Source of the DNA: Alteromonadaceae bacterium | GTDB lineage: Bacteria > Pseudomonadota > Gammaproteobacteria > Enterobacterales > Alteromonadaceae | DNA length: 64,000 bases | Direction of reading: 5' to 3' | NCBI GenBank assembly: GCA_013373625.1 | Contig: JABXHM010000038.1 | Coordinates: 62,001-126,000, forward strand | Shown here: piece by piece, positions 53,659 through 63,548 of the stretch | Numbering within the stretch: position 1 is the stretch's first letter | Layout: the number at the start of each line of letters is the position of its first letter | Translations under genes and position numbers: made by a program | Notes under the pieces: generated by a model | What the model saw: only the letters and a program-made list of their open reading frames with translations | What the model was told of the DNA's origin: nothing | The model's database searches: none

Positions 53659-56094
53659 TCAATGGTGCAACTTACTTCGCGTGGTCACTAGAGAAATGCG
53701 TTGAGTCTTAAGATCTTTACCACTAATGACAACCTTGATATCGCCCAATTCTCCGTTCGATTGAATAATTGCCTGTAACTTGCCGCGAAATGTTTTGCGC
53801 TGAGGTTGCTTAAAACTTGCCACTGAGCGCGGGTTTCCATTACCCAGTGCGATAAGTGTCGCGGCACCTGAAACATTCACCGTCAATGGTTGGTCGTAGT
53901 CCCAGTGATAAACTTCACGGCCCTGTGCATCTACCAACTGGATATCCAGGTATAAAATGTCTGTCCCATTCGCCTGAAGGCTGTGTTGCTCAGGAGTAAT
54001 TGTTGTTGTGGCAGGATGGGAGCTGCTTGTAAGAGACCAGGTTGCCATAACTTCTCCGTCATTGTTTAACCCTCGCGCCAACAGTTCTCCTGGTTGGTAC
54101 GGTACTCTAAAGTGAGTGGTGTACTGCTGCTGTTTGCCGGAGGGTTGGGTTCCGTAACTGCGGTCATTCACCAGCAACTCTACTTGCGGGTACACAGAAT
54201 ATACAGTGACATTTACGAGCTTGCCCTGCTGTTCAGGCCAGGTCCAGTTCGGGTGAATGTCCGGGTAGGTCCAGTAGTCGTACCATTGTGGATCAGGTGT
54301 GGGTGACAGCGATGGATGAGGCGCTTCAACAAAAGCCGATACCGGGTAGTGACCAGTATTCCACAACACCTGTCGATAATAAGCTGCCGGACGCATATTG
54401 CCCAATACGTCTATTTCGCCTGTATAGGCCAGTGTCCACGGATAATCGGCAAGGCCTGCCCACTCGGGCGCGTAGCCTGTCCAACCAATAGAAGCTTCGC
54501 CCATATAATCCCAGCCCGTCCACACAAAGTCACCAATGACATAGGGATATTCCTCTACCAGTTGCCAGTAGTCAAAGGCCTCTTTTGAGTAGGTTTCTGA
54601 GCCGTACATAAAGCGTGCTCTGCCAGCTTTATGGTCATTCACGTAATTATGTGGTTGGTAGTTGTAGCCTACTACATCAAAGTTCGCTATAAACTGCGCT
54701 GCTGATTCGCCGGAGGTATTGGTGCCAATGGTAACCGGGCGGCTGTCATCCAGCGCTTTTACCTGTTCAACCAGTTGTTTTGCTGTGCGAGCGCCCAACG
54801 CAGACTCTTGCTCCGGTATTTCATTACCCACGCTCCACATAATGATGCTAGGGTGATTGACGTCACGCTGAATAAATCGCTTTAAATCGGCTCGCCAGTC
54901 TTGTTTAAACGCGGCTGAATAATCGTTTTTGTTTTCCCATTTGTGTTGGTTCCAGCTGTCAAAGGCTTCACTGATTACCAGTAATCCTTGCTTGTCTGCG
55001 GCGCGTAAAAACGCACTCGATGGCGGGTTGTGTGCAGAGCGCACAGCGTTATATCCGGCGGCAATGATCTTCTTTACTTTACGGGCTTCAGCCTGTGGGT
55101 GGGCTTCAGCCCCCAATGAATAGTTATCATGGTGAACGTTCATGCCTCGTAATCTGATTGGCATGCCGTTTAATAACAAACCATGAGTCTCACTAAGTTC
55201 AACGGTACGAACCCCAAAAGAAACGACTTGTTGATCAATGATTGTATCGCCCTGTTTAAGTCGCTGCACAAGCTGATACATCTGTGGTTTTGCAGGCTGC
55301 CATAGTACGGCGCTATTTATATTCAGTGTGCTGACAGCAGAAACAGTACTACCCTGTTCTGTCACGGCGATCTGTTCAAATGCCTGGCGGTTTCCCGCCA
55401 ACAGCACTTCGTTTTCCAATACTAAAGGATGTTTCTGAGTAGCGTCGATGGTGAGAGAGGTACTGATTTGCAGCTCGGCGAAATTGTTTTGCACTTTACG
55501 AGTAACCACCTGCGTACCCCATACATTAATGTGAGCACGATGCTTTTTAATCAGCTTTACCGGGCGGAAAATCCCCGAGCCGCTGTACCAGCGACTGTTC
55601 TTTTCATTGTTATGCACTTTCACGGCAATGATGTTTTGCTTGTCCGGGTGAAGGTGAGCGGATATATCCACCTGAAAGCCGGTATATCCATAATAGTGTG
55701 TTGCTACTTCGATACCATTAACAAATATACTCGAATTCATATAAACACCGCCGAAGATCAGGATGTACCGATAGTCAGACTCTATACCGGTAAGTGTCTT
55801 GCGGTACCAGCCAATCCCGCCTGTTGCATATCCAGTGTCATACGCCCCAGGGGCATTGGCCGTAAAAGGACTTTGGCTATCACCGAGATCTTCAATAGAC
55901 CAGTCATGAGGTATTGATACGTTTCGCCATCCTGAGTCATCAAAGTCAACGCGGCTAAATTCTTCGCTATGCCCGAGATGGAACCGCCAGTTTAAATTGA
56001 ATTCGTCGTGATTTTCCGACGCTACGCAATGTGGCACTAGCAAAAGTGGTAACAATATCATCAGGAGGGGGAGTTTTTGTAGCGTTGCTAACAT
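53659..56094 (-). CDS. Glycoside hydrolase family 2, beta-galactosidase type, exported
   Basis: The protein has 811 residues. The signal peptide (about 1-26) ends CVAS. It has a sugar-binding jelly-roll (IPHDWSIEDL near 61-70), an immunoglobulin-like part and the TIM barrel. Acid/base Glu425 is in WSVGNEIPE and nucleophile Glu500 in FMYGSETY. C-terminal beta domains follow (from about 630). The likely substrate is beta-galactoside released from galactan, as GH53 and a LacI regulator are in the same locus. It is divergent from the second GH2 gene. Confidence 0.9.
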   Translation of the reverse strand: MLATLQKLPLLMILLPLLLVPHCVASENHDEFNLNWRFHLGHSEEFSRVDFDDSGWRNVSIPHDWSIEDLGDSQSPFTANAPGAYDTGYATGGIGWYRKTLTGIESDYRYILIFGGVYMNSSIFVNGIEVATHYYGYTGFQVDISAHLHPDKQNIIAVKVHNNEKNSRWYSGSGIFRPVKLIKKHRAHINVWGTQVVTRKVQNNFAELQISTSLTIDATQKHPLVLENEVLLAGNRQAFEQIAVTEQGSTVSAVSTLNINSAVLWQPAKPQMYQLVQRLKQGDTIIDQQVVSFGVRTVELSETHGLLLNGMPIRLRGMNVHHDNYSLGAEAHPQAEARKVKKIIAAGYNAVRSAHNPPSSAFLRAADKQGLLVISEAFDSWNQHKWENKNDYSAAFKQDWRADLKRFIQRDVNHPSIIMWSVGNEIPEQESALGARTAKQLVEQVKALDDSRPVTIGTNTSGESAAQFIANFDVVGYNYQPHNYVNDHKAGRARFMYGSETYSKEAFDYWQLVEEYPYVIGDFVWTGWDYMGEASIGWTGYAPEWAGLADYPWTLAYTGEIDVLGNMRPAAYYRQVLWNTGHYPVSAFVEAPHPSLSPTPDPQWYDYWTYPDIHPNWTWPEQQGKLVNVTVYSVYPQVELLVNDRSYGTQPSGKQQQYTTHFRVPYQPGELLARGLNNDGEVMATWSLTSSSHPATTTITPEQHSLQANGTDILYLDIQLVDAQGREVYHWDYDQPLTVNVSGAATLIALGNGNPRSVASFKQPQRKTFRGKLQAIIQSNGELGDIKVVISGKDLKTQRISLVTTRSKLHH

Positions 56095-56474
56095 AAGGTA
56101 TACGGCCGTTTTTGTTTTCCCTAATATGACATGAAATTTAACATTTAGGCAAATGAGATAAGAAGTTTTCCTATTTTTTTAACCTGATAAAGAAGCACTT
56201 TGATACATGTTTTTGCTTGGTGAATTTTATATTTAATTTTTATAAACAATAGCTTATATTAATTTATTGATGTTGCTTAATGTTTTTATAGTTGAAGGCT
56301 GGGAGGGTAATTCTTGCCCTTAATTAGGAAAGGCCTTTCATTTTTGACCTGTTCAGGCTACCCTGATGTTATTCTTATGTTAACTGGCTGTTTCCGATTC
56401 AGCAGGGCTTGCTGCTCAGATGCCTGGCTCAGTGTAAAGTGTGAGCAGCCGCCACAGTTTGAAAGGTAAATTGA
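56095..56474. other. Divergent promoter region of the two GH2 genes
   Basis: The region is AT-rich with no gene. AGCAG-N6-CTGCT lies at 56401-56416 and may be an operator. No clear copy of GGTAAACGTTTACC was found here. Confidence 0.4.
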
Positions 56475-58856
56475 GTGAAAAAGTGTGTTTTCTTGCTTCC
56501 TTTACTAGCATTGTCAGGATGTGCCAATGACACTAAACCGCCAGTCACACCACAATTAAATCATAACCAGGATCATCACCGGGCAACGTTTTCCACCTCG
56601 CTTACGAATAAGGTGCCAACGCCATTGAGTTTAAATGCCGGATGGCGGTTCGTTCGTGATATTGAAGATCGCGATGCACTGACTCAAGCGAGCTGGACTG
56701 ACGTATCGCTGCCGCATACGCCAAAAGTTGAACCCATGATTGTGAACAATCAATGGCAAGGGACCGCCTGGTATCAACGCGCATTACCGTGGTCAGATTC
56801 GTGGCAGGACAAAATCGTGCTTATTCGCTTTGAAGCGGCGATGAAAGTCGCTGACGTGTGGTTAAACGGTAAAAAAATAGGGCATCACAAAGGCGGTTTC
56901 CTGCCTTTCACCCTCGACCTCACTGATCATCTGCAGCCTGGTGACAATACATTACTGGTGAAGCTGGATAATCGTGACAATGAATTGATTGGTCCCAAAC
57001 CGGTGTCTGCATTAGACTTTAATACCTATGGCGGGCTTTACAGAAGCGTTTCATTGGTTGTAAAAGAGCCTGTTCATATCACCGATGAGCAGATGGTCAA
57101 TAAGGTCGCCGGTGGTGGGGTATTTGTTACGTATCCCGCTGTGGACAAAGCGCAATCGCTGGTCAATATTACGACCCATTTGCACAACCGTAGCGCTGCA
57201 AATAAGTCCGTTACGGTTCGCCAGACGTTGCGCTTTAAAGATGAAGTTATCCTGAGTGAGGAAAAACGCATCATTATGTCCGCAGGTGCGGACCGAAAGC
57301 TTGAGCAGCAGCTCCGAGTTAATCAGCCCCGCTTATGGAGCCCGGACCATCCACACCTTTATGAGCTGGAGACTGCGTTACTGCATAACGATGAATTAAT
57401 CGAGCGGCAAAGCCGTAAAATTGGTATTCGCGAGTTTGTCTTTAACGATAGCCATCAGCTCCTGATTAACGGTGAACAGGTATTCTTGCGTGGCGTTAAT
57501 CGCCATCAGGAATACCCGCATGTTGGTTATGCTCTGTCTCCTCAGGCCGATTATCGTGATGCAGTGCGCATTAAGTCGGCAGGATTTAATTACGTGCGGT
57601 TATCTCATTATCCCCATTCTCCGGCCTTCATAAAAGCGGCAGATGAACTCGGACTGGTGCTGCTTAACGCCATCCTCGGCTGGCAGTTTTATAACCCGGA
57701 TCCTGCATTTCAAGCGCAGGTGATAGAAACCTGCCGGGATCTGATTCGTCGCGACCGCAATCATCCATCCGTTATGGCCTGGGAGTGCTCTTTGAACGAG
57801 TCAGCGATGCCGGAAGAGTTTGTTGCTGAGTTAGATAATACGGTAAAAGAAGAGTATCCGGGGGCGCTTTCTGCTGGCTGGATGCATGGTTACGATATCT
57901 ATTTACAGGCTCGCCAACATCGACTCAAACATTATGAAGAGCCCACTCAACCCTACAACGTGTCTGAATATGGTGACTGGGAATATTACGCTCAGAATGC
58001 CGGGCTGAATCAGGATGACTGGCAAGGGTTGAAAGAGGAAGAACGTACCAGTCGCCAATTGTTAGGAAGTGGAGAAAAGCGCCTGTTACAGCAAGCCACT
58101 AATATTCAGGAAGCGCATAATGATAATCTGCAAACACCAGCGTATGCCGATGGTTACTGGGTAATGTTTGATTACAACCGGGGCTATGCCGACGATATTG
58201 AAGCATCCGGCATAATGAGTTTGTACCGCCAACCTAAATACAGTTATTACTTTTATCAAAGCCAGCGCTCACCGGATCTCCGGAGTGCTGCCTACGACAG
58301 CGGTCCCATGGTCTTTATCGCCAGCGACTGGCAAAGCAATTCCAATACTGATATCCGGGTTTATAGCAACGCCGACGAGGTCGCACTGTACTTAAACGAT
58401 CAACTTGTAGAGAGAAAGATACCACAGCGCAATCGACTATCCAGTCACTTATCTCATCCCCCGTTTACTTTTAGTCTTGCTGAATTTACCCCGGGTACGT
58501 TACGCGCAGAAGCCTTCATTGACGGCCAGCAGGTAGCCCAGCATAAGGTGGTGACTCCGGGTGAAGCAGAGCGCGTTACCTTAGCTGTAGATACTGCTGG
58601 AGTGACTATTGCCAGCGAGTCGTCTGACCTGATTTTTGTTTACGCTCAGTTGCGCGATGCGAATGGCAACCCGGTTTACGACAATGGCATTCCGATCAGC
58701 CTAACCACCACAGGGAACCTGGAACTGGTTAATCCTGAGCTGGTCGTCAGTGAGCGAGGTCAAGGGGCCTTTCTTATTAAAACTTTTGGAGAACCTGACG
58801 GGGCAACAATTACCGTTGAATCACCTGAGCTAGGTGCGGCGTCGTATACGTTTTAG
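56475..58856 (+). CDS. Glycoside hydrolase family 2 lipoprotein, beta-galactosidase-like
   Basis: The protein has 793 residues. A lipoprotein signal (LLALSGC, lipid-bearing Cys16) attaches it to a membrane. Domains are a jelly roll (about 50-200), an immunoglobulin-like module (200-320), the TIM barrel (320-600) and C-terminal beta modules. Acid/base Glu442 is in SLNESAMP and nucleophile Glu498 in NVSEYGDWEY. The start is GTG after GAAAGG. Sequence differs enough from the GH2 at 53659 that they probably trim different galactosides. The locus suggests pectic galactan oligomers. Confidence 0.9.
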   Translation: MKKCVFLLPLLALSGCANDTKPPVTPQLNHNQDHHRATFSTSLTNKVPTPLSLNAGWRFVRDIEDRDALTQASWTDVSLPHTPKVEPMIVNNQWQGTAWYQRALPWSDSWQDKIVLIRFEAAMKVADVWLNGKKIGHHKGGFLPFTLDLTDHLQPGDNTLLVKLDNRDNELIGPKPVSALDFNTYGGLYRSVSLVVKEPVHITDEQMVNKVAGGGVFVTYPAVDKAQSLVNITTHLHNRSAANKSVTVRQTLRFKDEVILSEEKRIIMSAGADRKLEQQLRVNQPRLWSPDHPHLYELETALLHNDELIERQSRKIGIREFVFNDSHQLLINGEQVFLRGVNRHQEYPHVGYALSPQADYRDAVRIKSAGFNYVRLSHYPHSPAFIKAADELGLVLLNAILGWQFYNPDPAFQAQVIETCRDLIRRDRNHPSVMAWECSLNESAMPEEFVAELDNTVKEEYPGALSAGWMHGYDIYLQARQHRLKHYEEPTQPYNVSEYGDWEYYAQNAGLNQDDWQGLKEEERTSRQLLGSGEKRLLQQATNIQEAHNDNLQTPAYADGYWVMFDYNRGYADDIEASGIMSLYRQPKYSYYFYQSQRSPDLRSAAYDSGPMVFIASDWQSNSNTDIRVYSNADEVALYLNDQLVERKIPQRNRLSSHLSHPPFTFSLAEFTPGTLRAEAFIDGQQVAQHKVVTPGEAERVTLAVDTAGVTIASESSDLIFVYAQLRDANGNPVYDNGIPISLTTTGNLELVNPELVVSERGQGAFLIKTFGEPDGATITVESPELGAASYTF

Positions 58857-58879
58857 TGTTTGCTGGTTAATAAGCGCTA

Positions 58880-58911
58880 CGGCTTGTTTTTACGGCGTTA
58901 AAAGCAAGCCG
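58880..58911 (+). terminator. Hairpin after the second GH2 gene
   Basis: CGGCTTG pairs with CAAGCCG, with an internal TTTTTA/TTAAAAG part. It lies 23 bases past the stop codon. It may end transcription before the lacI-type gene. Confidence 0.5.
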
Positions 58912-59036
58912 GTACAGACGCACTCTAATGAGTGGGTGATGCGCTTTACGCTGACAATCAATTGACACGCAGGCTTTGACTTGCAGTCAGTGCCCGCTTT
59001 ACTATAAACAGCAGAAACCGGATTTGAGGAAGATTT

Positions 59037-60044
59037 GTGGTAACAATCAGTGATGTAGCAAGGGCTGCTGGCGTCTCTTCAGCGACTGTTTCACGGGTCG
59101 TGAATGGCAAAGGAAAAGTGGGTGACGCGTGCCGAGCCAGAGTGCAAAAAATTATTCAGGAGCTCGGCTATAAACCTAACTCTTCTTCACAGGCTTTTTT
59201 GCATCGCCAAACTATGAATGTGGGACTCATTACCCCTAAAATTTCGATGGAGTTTTTTGGTAACCTTGCCGCAGGCGCTGAAGTCGCTGCAAGGGCTAAC
59301 GGCTACAGTTTGCTTATCTGTAATTCCCTTTATGAGGAAGAGTCAGAAATGGCAGCGATTGAGAGCTTGCATGGAAAAGGATGTGAGTCGATTCTTATGC
59401 ACAGCGATTATCTAACCGATAAGCAATTGATCGAGTTAAGTGAACGCTATAAAGGACTGGTCTTTATTAATCGCTACATTCCCAAGATTGCCAACCGTTG
59501 TGTTTGGTTCGACAATGTTGCTTCCTCAGCGCAAATAGTCGATCTGTTGGCCAGTCAGGGGCACAAACACATTGCCGTGGCAACCAGCATTTATCAGAAC
59601 CGGGATCCTCAGCAGCGTTTGTTGGGGGTGCGTCAGGGCTTTATGATGCAAGGCCTTAACTTTAATGAAAAGCTACTGGCTGAGTCCACTGCCAACCTCG
59701 AAGGCGGTAAAGCCTGTGCAAGAGAATTGTTACAAAGCGGTGAGTCCTTTTCTGCAGTCATTGCATATAACGATCTGATGGCGGTGGGGGTTGTTCATGA
59801 ACTGGTAAAAAATGGTTATCAGGTACCACAACAGGTCTCTGTAGTCGGTTTTGATGATTCAGCGCTATGCAAAGCCTGTATCCCAACGCTTTCTACCATT
59901 AAATACCCCATTGAAGAAATGGCCAACTATGCCGCGAAGCTCGCTATCGATCTGGCCAAAGATACAGCAACACCGGAAAATAAAACCCACTTGTTCACGC
60001 CGGCATTAATAGAGCGTGACAGTGTAGCTCCGGCGCCTGTTTGA
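59037..60044 (+). CDS. LacI-family transcription regulator
   Basis: The protein has 335 residues. The DNA-binding part is TISDVARAAGVSSATVSRVVNGK with the hinge GYKPNSSSQ. The periplasmic-binding-like effector part includes NVGLITPKIS, LINRY-like FINRYIPK and VSVVGFDDSALC. The start is GTG after TTGAGGAAG. It probably represses the galactan locus and is released by a galactose or galactobiose signal. Candidate operators GGTAAACGTTTACC and its relatives are before the GH53, sugar carrier and TonB receptor genes. Confidence 0.93.
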   Translation: MVTISDVARAAGVSSATVSRVVNGKGKVGDACRARVQKIIQELGYKPNSSSQAFLHRQTMNVGLITPKISMEFFGNLAAGAEVAARANGYSLLICNSLYEEESEMAAIESLHGKGCESILMHSDYLTDKQLIELSERYKGLVFINRYIPKIANRCVWFDNVASSAQIVDLLASQGHKHIAVATSIYQNRDPQQRLLGVRQGFMMQGLNFNEKLLAESTANLEGGKACARELLQSGESFSAVIAYNDLMAVGVVHELVKNGYQVPQQVSVVGFDDSALCKACIPTLSTIKYPIEEMANYAAKLAIDLAKDTATPENKTHLFTPALIERDSVAPAPV

Positions 60045-60056
60045 GAGCAATTCCCA

Positions 60057-61391
60057 TCAGGGCCTTGGCTGGTGTGACGCAACAGTGCGATGAAAGGTAA
60101 ACTTACTAAGCACGAACAAAGCTAGCCCGCTAAACATCAGACTGCCAGCGACCAGCACCAGTCGCATTGTGAACAGCACGGAGTCAGACTGGGCTGTAGT
60201 AGTATCCGCGTTGAAGCCAATTAGATTTAGCAGCAAACCTGACCCTACAAAAGAAATGACTAGCGCCAGGTTTGATACGCGGTTATGTCTTGCAACTACA
60301 TAACTGTCGCTTAAGCTACCTGTAATGCGTTGGTTTTCATAACAAATGTCTGCAAGGATTGCCGGTATGAGAGTTGTATGCGCTGTCCAGACCCAGGTGC
60401 CCAGTAAACTGTCAATAATAAGCCAGTGTTCCATGCCAGGCTGATAAATAAACCACTTGCTCAGTGCATTAATACAGTTGATAGCGTAAATGAACTGCAG
60501 GGTTCGCTTCTTTCCAAATCTGTTACCGGCTTTTACTATTACCGGAATAGCCAGCAATCCAAACAGGGCATAACCGGTAGAAAGGTAACCTTTCCAGATC
60601 GCTCCCTGAGCAATATCACCAGCATTAATAAAGTATACCAACACGTAAAAGTCCAGATTAATGCACACGCCGATGAGGCCAAACTGGATCACGGTAACGG
60701 CAAACAACCATTTGACCTGGGTGTAAAGAGGCGGTGAAAAAGGCGTGCTGGCCTGGCTGTTAACAAGTGCTATGGCTCGCTTGTCCCGGGAGCGACACAA
60801 GAGACCACTTACGCTTGAGAGTATGCCTATCAAAAGCACAGATACCCACAATCCAATGGTTTTCATACCTACGGTAAGGGAAAAAAACAATTTTGACTGG
60901 GCCAGCGGAAACAGCCAGAAATAGATGATAGAGCCGAGTTTTTCAAATATGGTAGTGAAGCCCATTACGGCGGTCAGCTCACGGCTCTCAGGCGTTGACT
61001 CAACAGCCAGGCAACGGACTACCACTGTCATAAAGGTAGCAAAAAAGAAAAAAATCAGCGAACAGCCAAACAGGTAAAGTATGCTGAGCGTATCTGACCA
61101 GTGAGTAGGAACCCGCCACATTGCTGCAAATGACAGCGCACAAAACCAGCCGGACGCGATCAATATAACGCGGTGGCTGTTTCGCACATGCGAGAAGGCA
61201 TCAATCACCGTTGCCGCCCAGGGGCTGATTAGCGCTGAGAAAAAAACCGGAATAGTCAGCACCAAACCTAACAAAAATGGGTCCACGCCCAGTGTCATTT
61301 GGTAATAAGGTATGGCCAGGGCACCGATCCCATGACCGACAAAGAAGATGGCAAAAAAACCACTACCCAGGGCCACTTTGTGTTTTAGCAT
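60057..61391 (-). CDS. MFS/GPH-type sugar-cation symporter
   Basis: The protein has 444 residues with 12 membrane helices. It shows FLLGLVLTIPVFFSALISPWAATVIDAF in the first half, as in glycoside-pentoside-hexuronide carriers. The C-terminal half has WVWTAHTTLIPAILADICYENQ. It would import galactose or galacto-oligosaccharides across the inner membrane after GH2/GH53 action. It ends 12 bases from the lacI-type stop (convergent), with a possible operator at 61429-61440. Confidence 0.88.
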   Translation of the reverse strand: MLKHKVALGSGFFAIFFVGHGIGALAIPYYQMTLGVDPFLLGLVLTIPVFFSALISPWAATVIDAFSHVRNSHRVILIASGWFCALSFAAMWRVPTHWSDTLSILYLFGCSLIFFFFATFMTVVVRCLAVESTPESRELTAVMGFTTIFEKLGSIIYFWLFPLAQSKLFFSLTVGMKTIGLWVSVLLIGILSSVSGLLCRSRDKRAIALVNSQASTPFSPPLYTQVKWLFAVTVIQFGLIGVCINLDFYVLVYFINAGDIAQGAIWKGYLSTGYALFGLLAIPVIVKAGNRFGKKRTLQFIYAINCINALSKWFIYQPGMEHWLIIDSLLGTWVWTAHTTLIPAILADICYENQRITGSLSDSYVVARHNRVSNLALVISFVGSGLLLNLIGFNADTTTAQSDSVLFTMRLVLVAGSLMFSGLALFVLSKFTFHRTVASHQPRP

Positions 61392-61428
61392 GGTATTGGC
61401 CTTTTTTCTAAATCATCCCCGGTAAAAA

Positions 61429-61440
61429 CAAACGTGTTTG
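61429..61440. promoter_or_regulatory. LacI-type operator candidate before the sugar carrier gene
   Basis: CAAACGTGTTTG has 5-bp arms around GT and lies 38 bases before the carrier start. It is related to GGTAAACGTTTACC by the AAACG core. Confidence 0.35.
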
Positions 61441-61489
61441 CGCAATAAACAGCTTACCCCAGTATTTGCCAACATTCATGGCACATCCC

Positions 61490-61524
61490 AAAATAAAAAG
61501 CCTGTTGGCAGTTCAACAGGCTTT
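61490..61524 (-). terminator. Rho-independent terminator of the GH53 gene
   Basis: On the minus strand AAAGCCTGTTG pairs with CAACAGGCTTT and runs into TTTTTATTTT. It lies 34 bases past the GH53 stop codon, showing that the gene really ends at its unusual C-terminus. Confidence 0.85.
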
Positions 61525-61557
61525 GTCTGTGTAGCAGCGACATTAATGGATTAGCGC

Positions 61558-63096
61558 TCAGTTATCCAGATATTCTACGCCATTTGACTCGATATAATGT
61601 GCCTCTGAGATATCAACCCCCCGAATTGATAACCCACCTGCATCCACTATGGCGCTGGCAGCAGGATTGACCTGTGCATTGCTGTCAAACAGTGAACGTG
61701 TGGCGGCATCGTCATCCTGCCAGTCCGGGGCATTAAGCCAATTGTTGGATTGGGTCCAGGTGGCGCCCCAATAGAACAGGCCGGCGAAACCATTGATATT
61801 TTTAACGGCATTGGTCAAATCAAAGAGGTAGTCATATTGCCCCTGCTTGGTTTGAGGGTAAGATGTAGTGCTACCGGCATCACTGGATGTCCAGTAAGCC
61901 GCTGTTTCCACCATATATACCGGCACGTTAAAGTAACTGTGCAGACTGCTGATAGTAGTGGTGGCGTCGTTTATTGTGCCGTGCCACATTTCATAAAATG
62001 ACAGACCAATAGCATCCATCTTACCGCCGTTGTTGGTGTAACTGGCATACCAGGACGTTGCGCTACTGCCCACACCAGCATAATGAATGATCACCGGAAT
62101 ATTGTTCGATACGCTTTTTACGGCGTCGTACCCTGAGTTGGTAAATCTCACAAAGTTACCCCAGCCGTTGTCACTGATATTACCCAGATTCCATAACATG
62201 CCAGGATTTACTTCATTGCCGATCTGTACCATATTCGGCAGTACGCCCTCTGCTGCCATCTGATTCAGCACATCCCGGGTGTAGTTATACACGGTATTTT
62301 CCAGGGTATTTACATCCTGATTAAACCACTCTGCGGGTGCCCAGTTCTGACCAGGGTCAGCCCACCAGTTAGAGTAAAAGATATCGAGCAGAATGTTCAT
62401 ATTGTTTGCCTTGGCTTCTTTGGCCATGGCAATCACATAATCCAGATCCTGATGCAACGCATAGCTATCTGGAGGGGTTACCAGCAAGCGAATGCGTGCA
62501 TAGTTAAACCCTTTACCAGCGAGTATTTCAACGGCAGTATCGTTACCGCTACCAGGCGGTGGCGACTGCAGTTCAAAGTTGACATCGTCAATACTGGTCC
62601 AGTCGGAGTTTTGCGTGTAAATGCCGATTGTACAGCTGCTGCCCGTTACCTGAATGTTATCCAGTACCACTTGCGTCCAGTTACCCCATGCGGCGGCAGG
62701 AATGGCGGTTTGGCTGTTCTGATTGCCGCAATTACTGGCAAACAGAGTGGCATCATCTGTATTACCGCCAATCGTATACGCTGACAGGCGATACGTGCCT
62801 GGAGTCAGTCCTGTTATTGTCTGATAAGTCGAAACCGTGTAACTGCTGTCAGCAGACCAGTGAGTTAGCCGGTTACCGCTGCGGCCTGATGATTCAATTA
62901 TCTGTGCTGACGTTGTACCAGATGTATTCCATCCGCTGGCGCCATTTTCAAAACCTGGATTTGTTACCAGGTTCTGGCTCAATGCATGGCCGGAAAATAA
63001 AAGCCCCAGAGCCAGGCCTAAAGCTTTGACTATCGACTGGCGCTGTTTGCATCCTGCCGGTTCAACGGTTTCATACCACTTAGTTGTAAAGATCAT
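61558..63096 (-). CDS. GH53 endo-beta-1,4-galactanase with apparently circularly permuted barrel
   Basis: The protein has 512 residues from ATG 63096 (GGAG six bases upstream). The signal peptide ends near ALSQ (38-41). A carbohydrate-binding module of about 42-177 (NLVTNPGFENGASGWN, to VNFELQ) is followed by linker PPPGSG. The GH53 barrel begins at about 185 with DTAVEILAGKGFNYARIRLL. Acid/base Glu295 is in QIGNEVNPG and nucleophile Glu397 in YMVETAAYW. After the final helix (VNPAASAIVDAGG) the chain ends with LSIRGVDISEAHYIESNGV (489-507) and EYLDN, which is the first barrel strand of ordinary GH53 enzymes. It cuts beta-1,4-galactan chains outside the cell. Confidence 0.9.
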   Translation of the reverse strand: MIFTTKWYETVEPAGCKQRQSIVKALGLALGLLFSGHALSQNLVTNPGFENGASGWNTSGTTSAQIIESSGRSGNRLTHWSADSSYTVSTYQTITGLTPGTYRLSAYTIGGNTDDATLFASNCGNQNSQTAIPAAAWGNWTQVVLDNIQVTGSSCTIGIYTQNSDWTSIDDVNFELQSPPPGSGNDTAVEILAGKGFNYARIRLLVTPPDSYALHQDLDYVIAMAKEAKANNMNILLDIFYSNWWADPGQNWAPAEWFNQDVNTLENTVYNYTRDVLNQMAAEGVLPNMVQIGNEVNPGMLWNLGNISDNGWGNFVRFTNSGYDAVKSVSNNIPVIIHYAGVGSSATSWYASYTNNGGKMDAIGLSFYEMWHGTINDATTTISSLHSYFNVPVYMVETAAYWTSSDAGSTTSYPQTKQGQYDYLFDLTNAVKNINGFAGLFYWGATWTQSNNWLNAPDWQDDDAATRSLFDSNAQVNPAASAIVDAGGLSIRGVDISEAHYIESNGVEYLDN

Positions 63097-63118
63097 AACG
63101 TGCTCCATTATATATTAA

Positions 63119-63134
63119 GGGAAAGCGATTACCC
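63119..63134. promoter_or_regulatory. LacI-type operator candidate before GH53
   Basis: GGGAAAGCGATTACCC is an imperfect palindrome with a central CG, 23 bases upstream of the GH53 ATG. It matches GGTAAACGTTTACC in most positions. Confidence 0.6.
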
Positions 63135-63534
63135 TTTGAAAGGTATCTCTTACCTTTGGTTAATGCAACATTATTTGTACAAATTAGTAACGATGAATTT
63201 ACTTTCAAGGCGTTGTGAGATGCTTTAAACATGCATAAATTTCTACTTTAATTTATGAAATATATAGATTTTATTGTCTTTTCGGAAGGTGGTGGATGTT
63301 TTATGCAGAGCTAGACCCGATGGACTTGTTAACTAAATCCTAATCACTGACGTTTTTGTTGTTTTACTGTTGGCGTGTATAGGTAATATTTTATCTATCA
63401 TGTTGTTTTTAAATGCTTAATGTGACTTATGATTACTTTCTCTTTTTGTTTGTGGCAGTTTCATCAGTTGATGAGATCATGCTGTCTATGCTGTAAATAA
63501 AAAGCCAAAAAAGGAAAATTTGGGTAAATTATTT

Positions 63535-63548
63535 GGTAAACGTTTACC
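63535..63548. promoter_or_regulatory. LacI-type operator, perfect palindrome
   Basis: GGTAAACGTTTACC is perfect over 14 bp with the central CG typical of LacI/CcpA-type operators. It lies about 230 bases before the TonB receptor start and is the best candidate site for the LacI-family protein at 59037. Confidence 0.75.
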
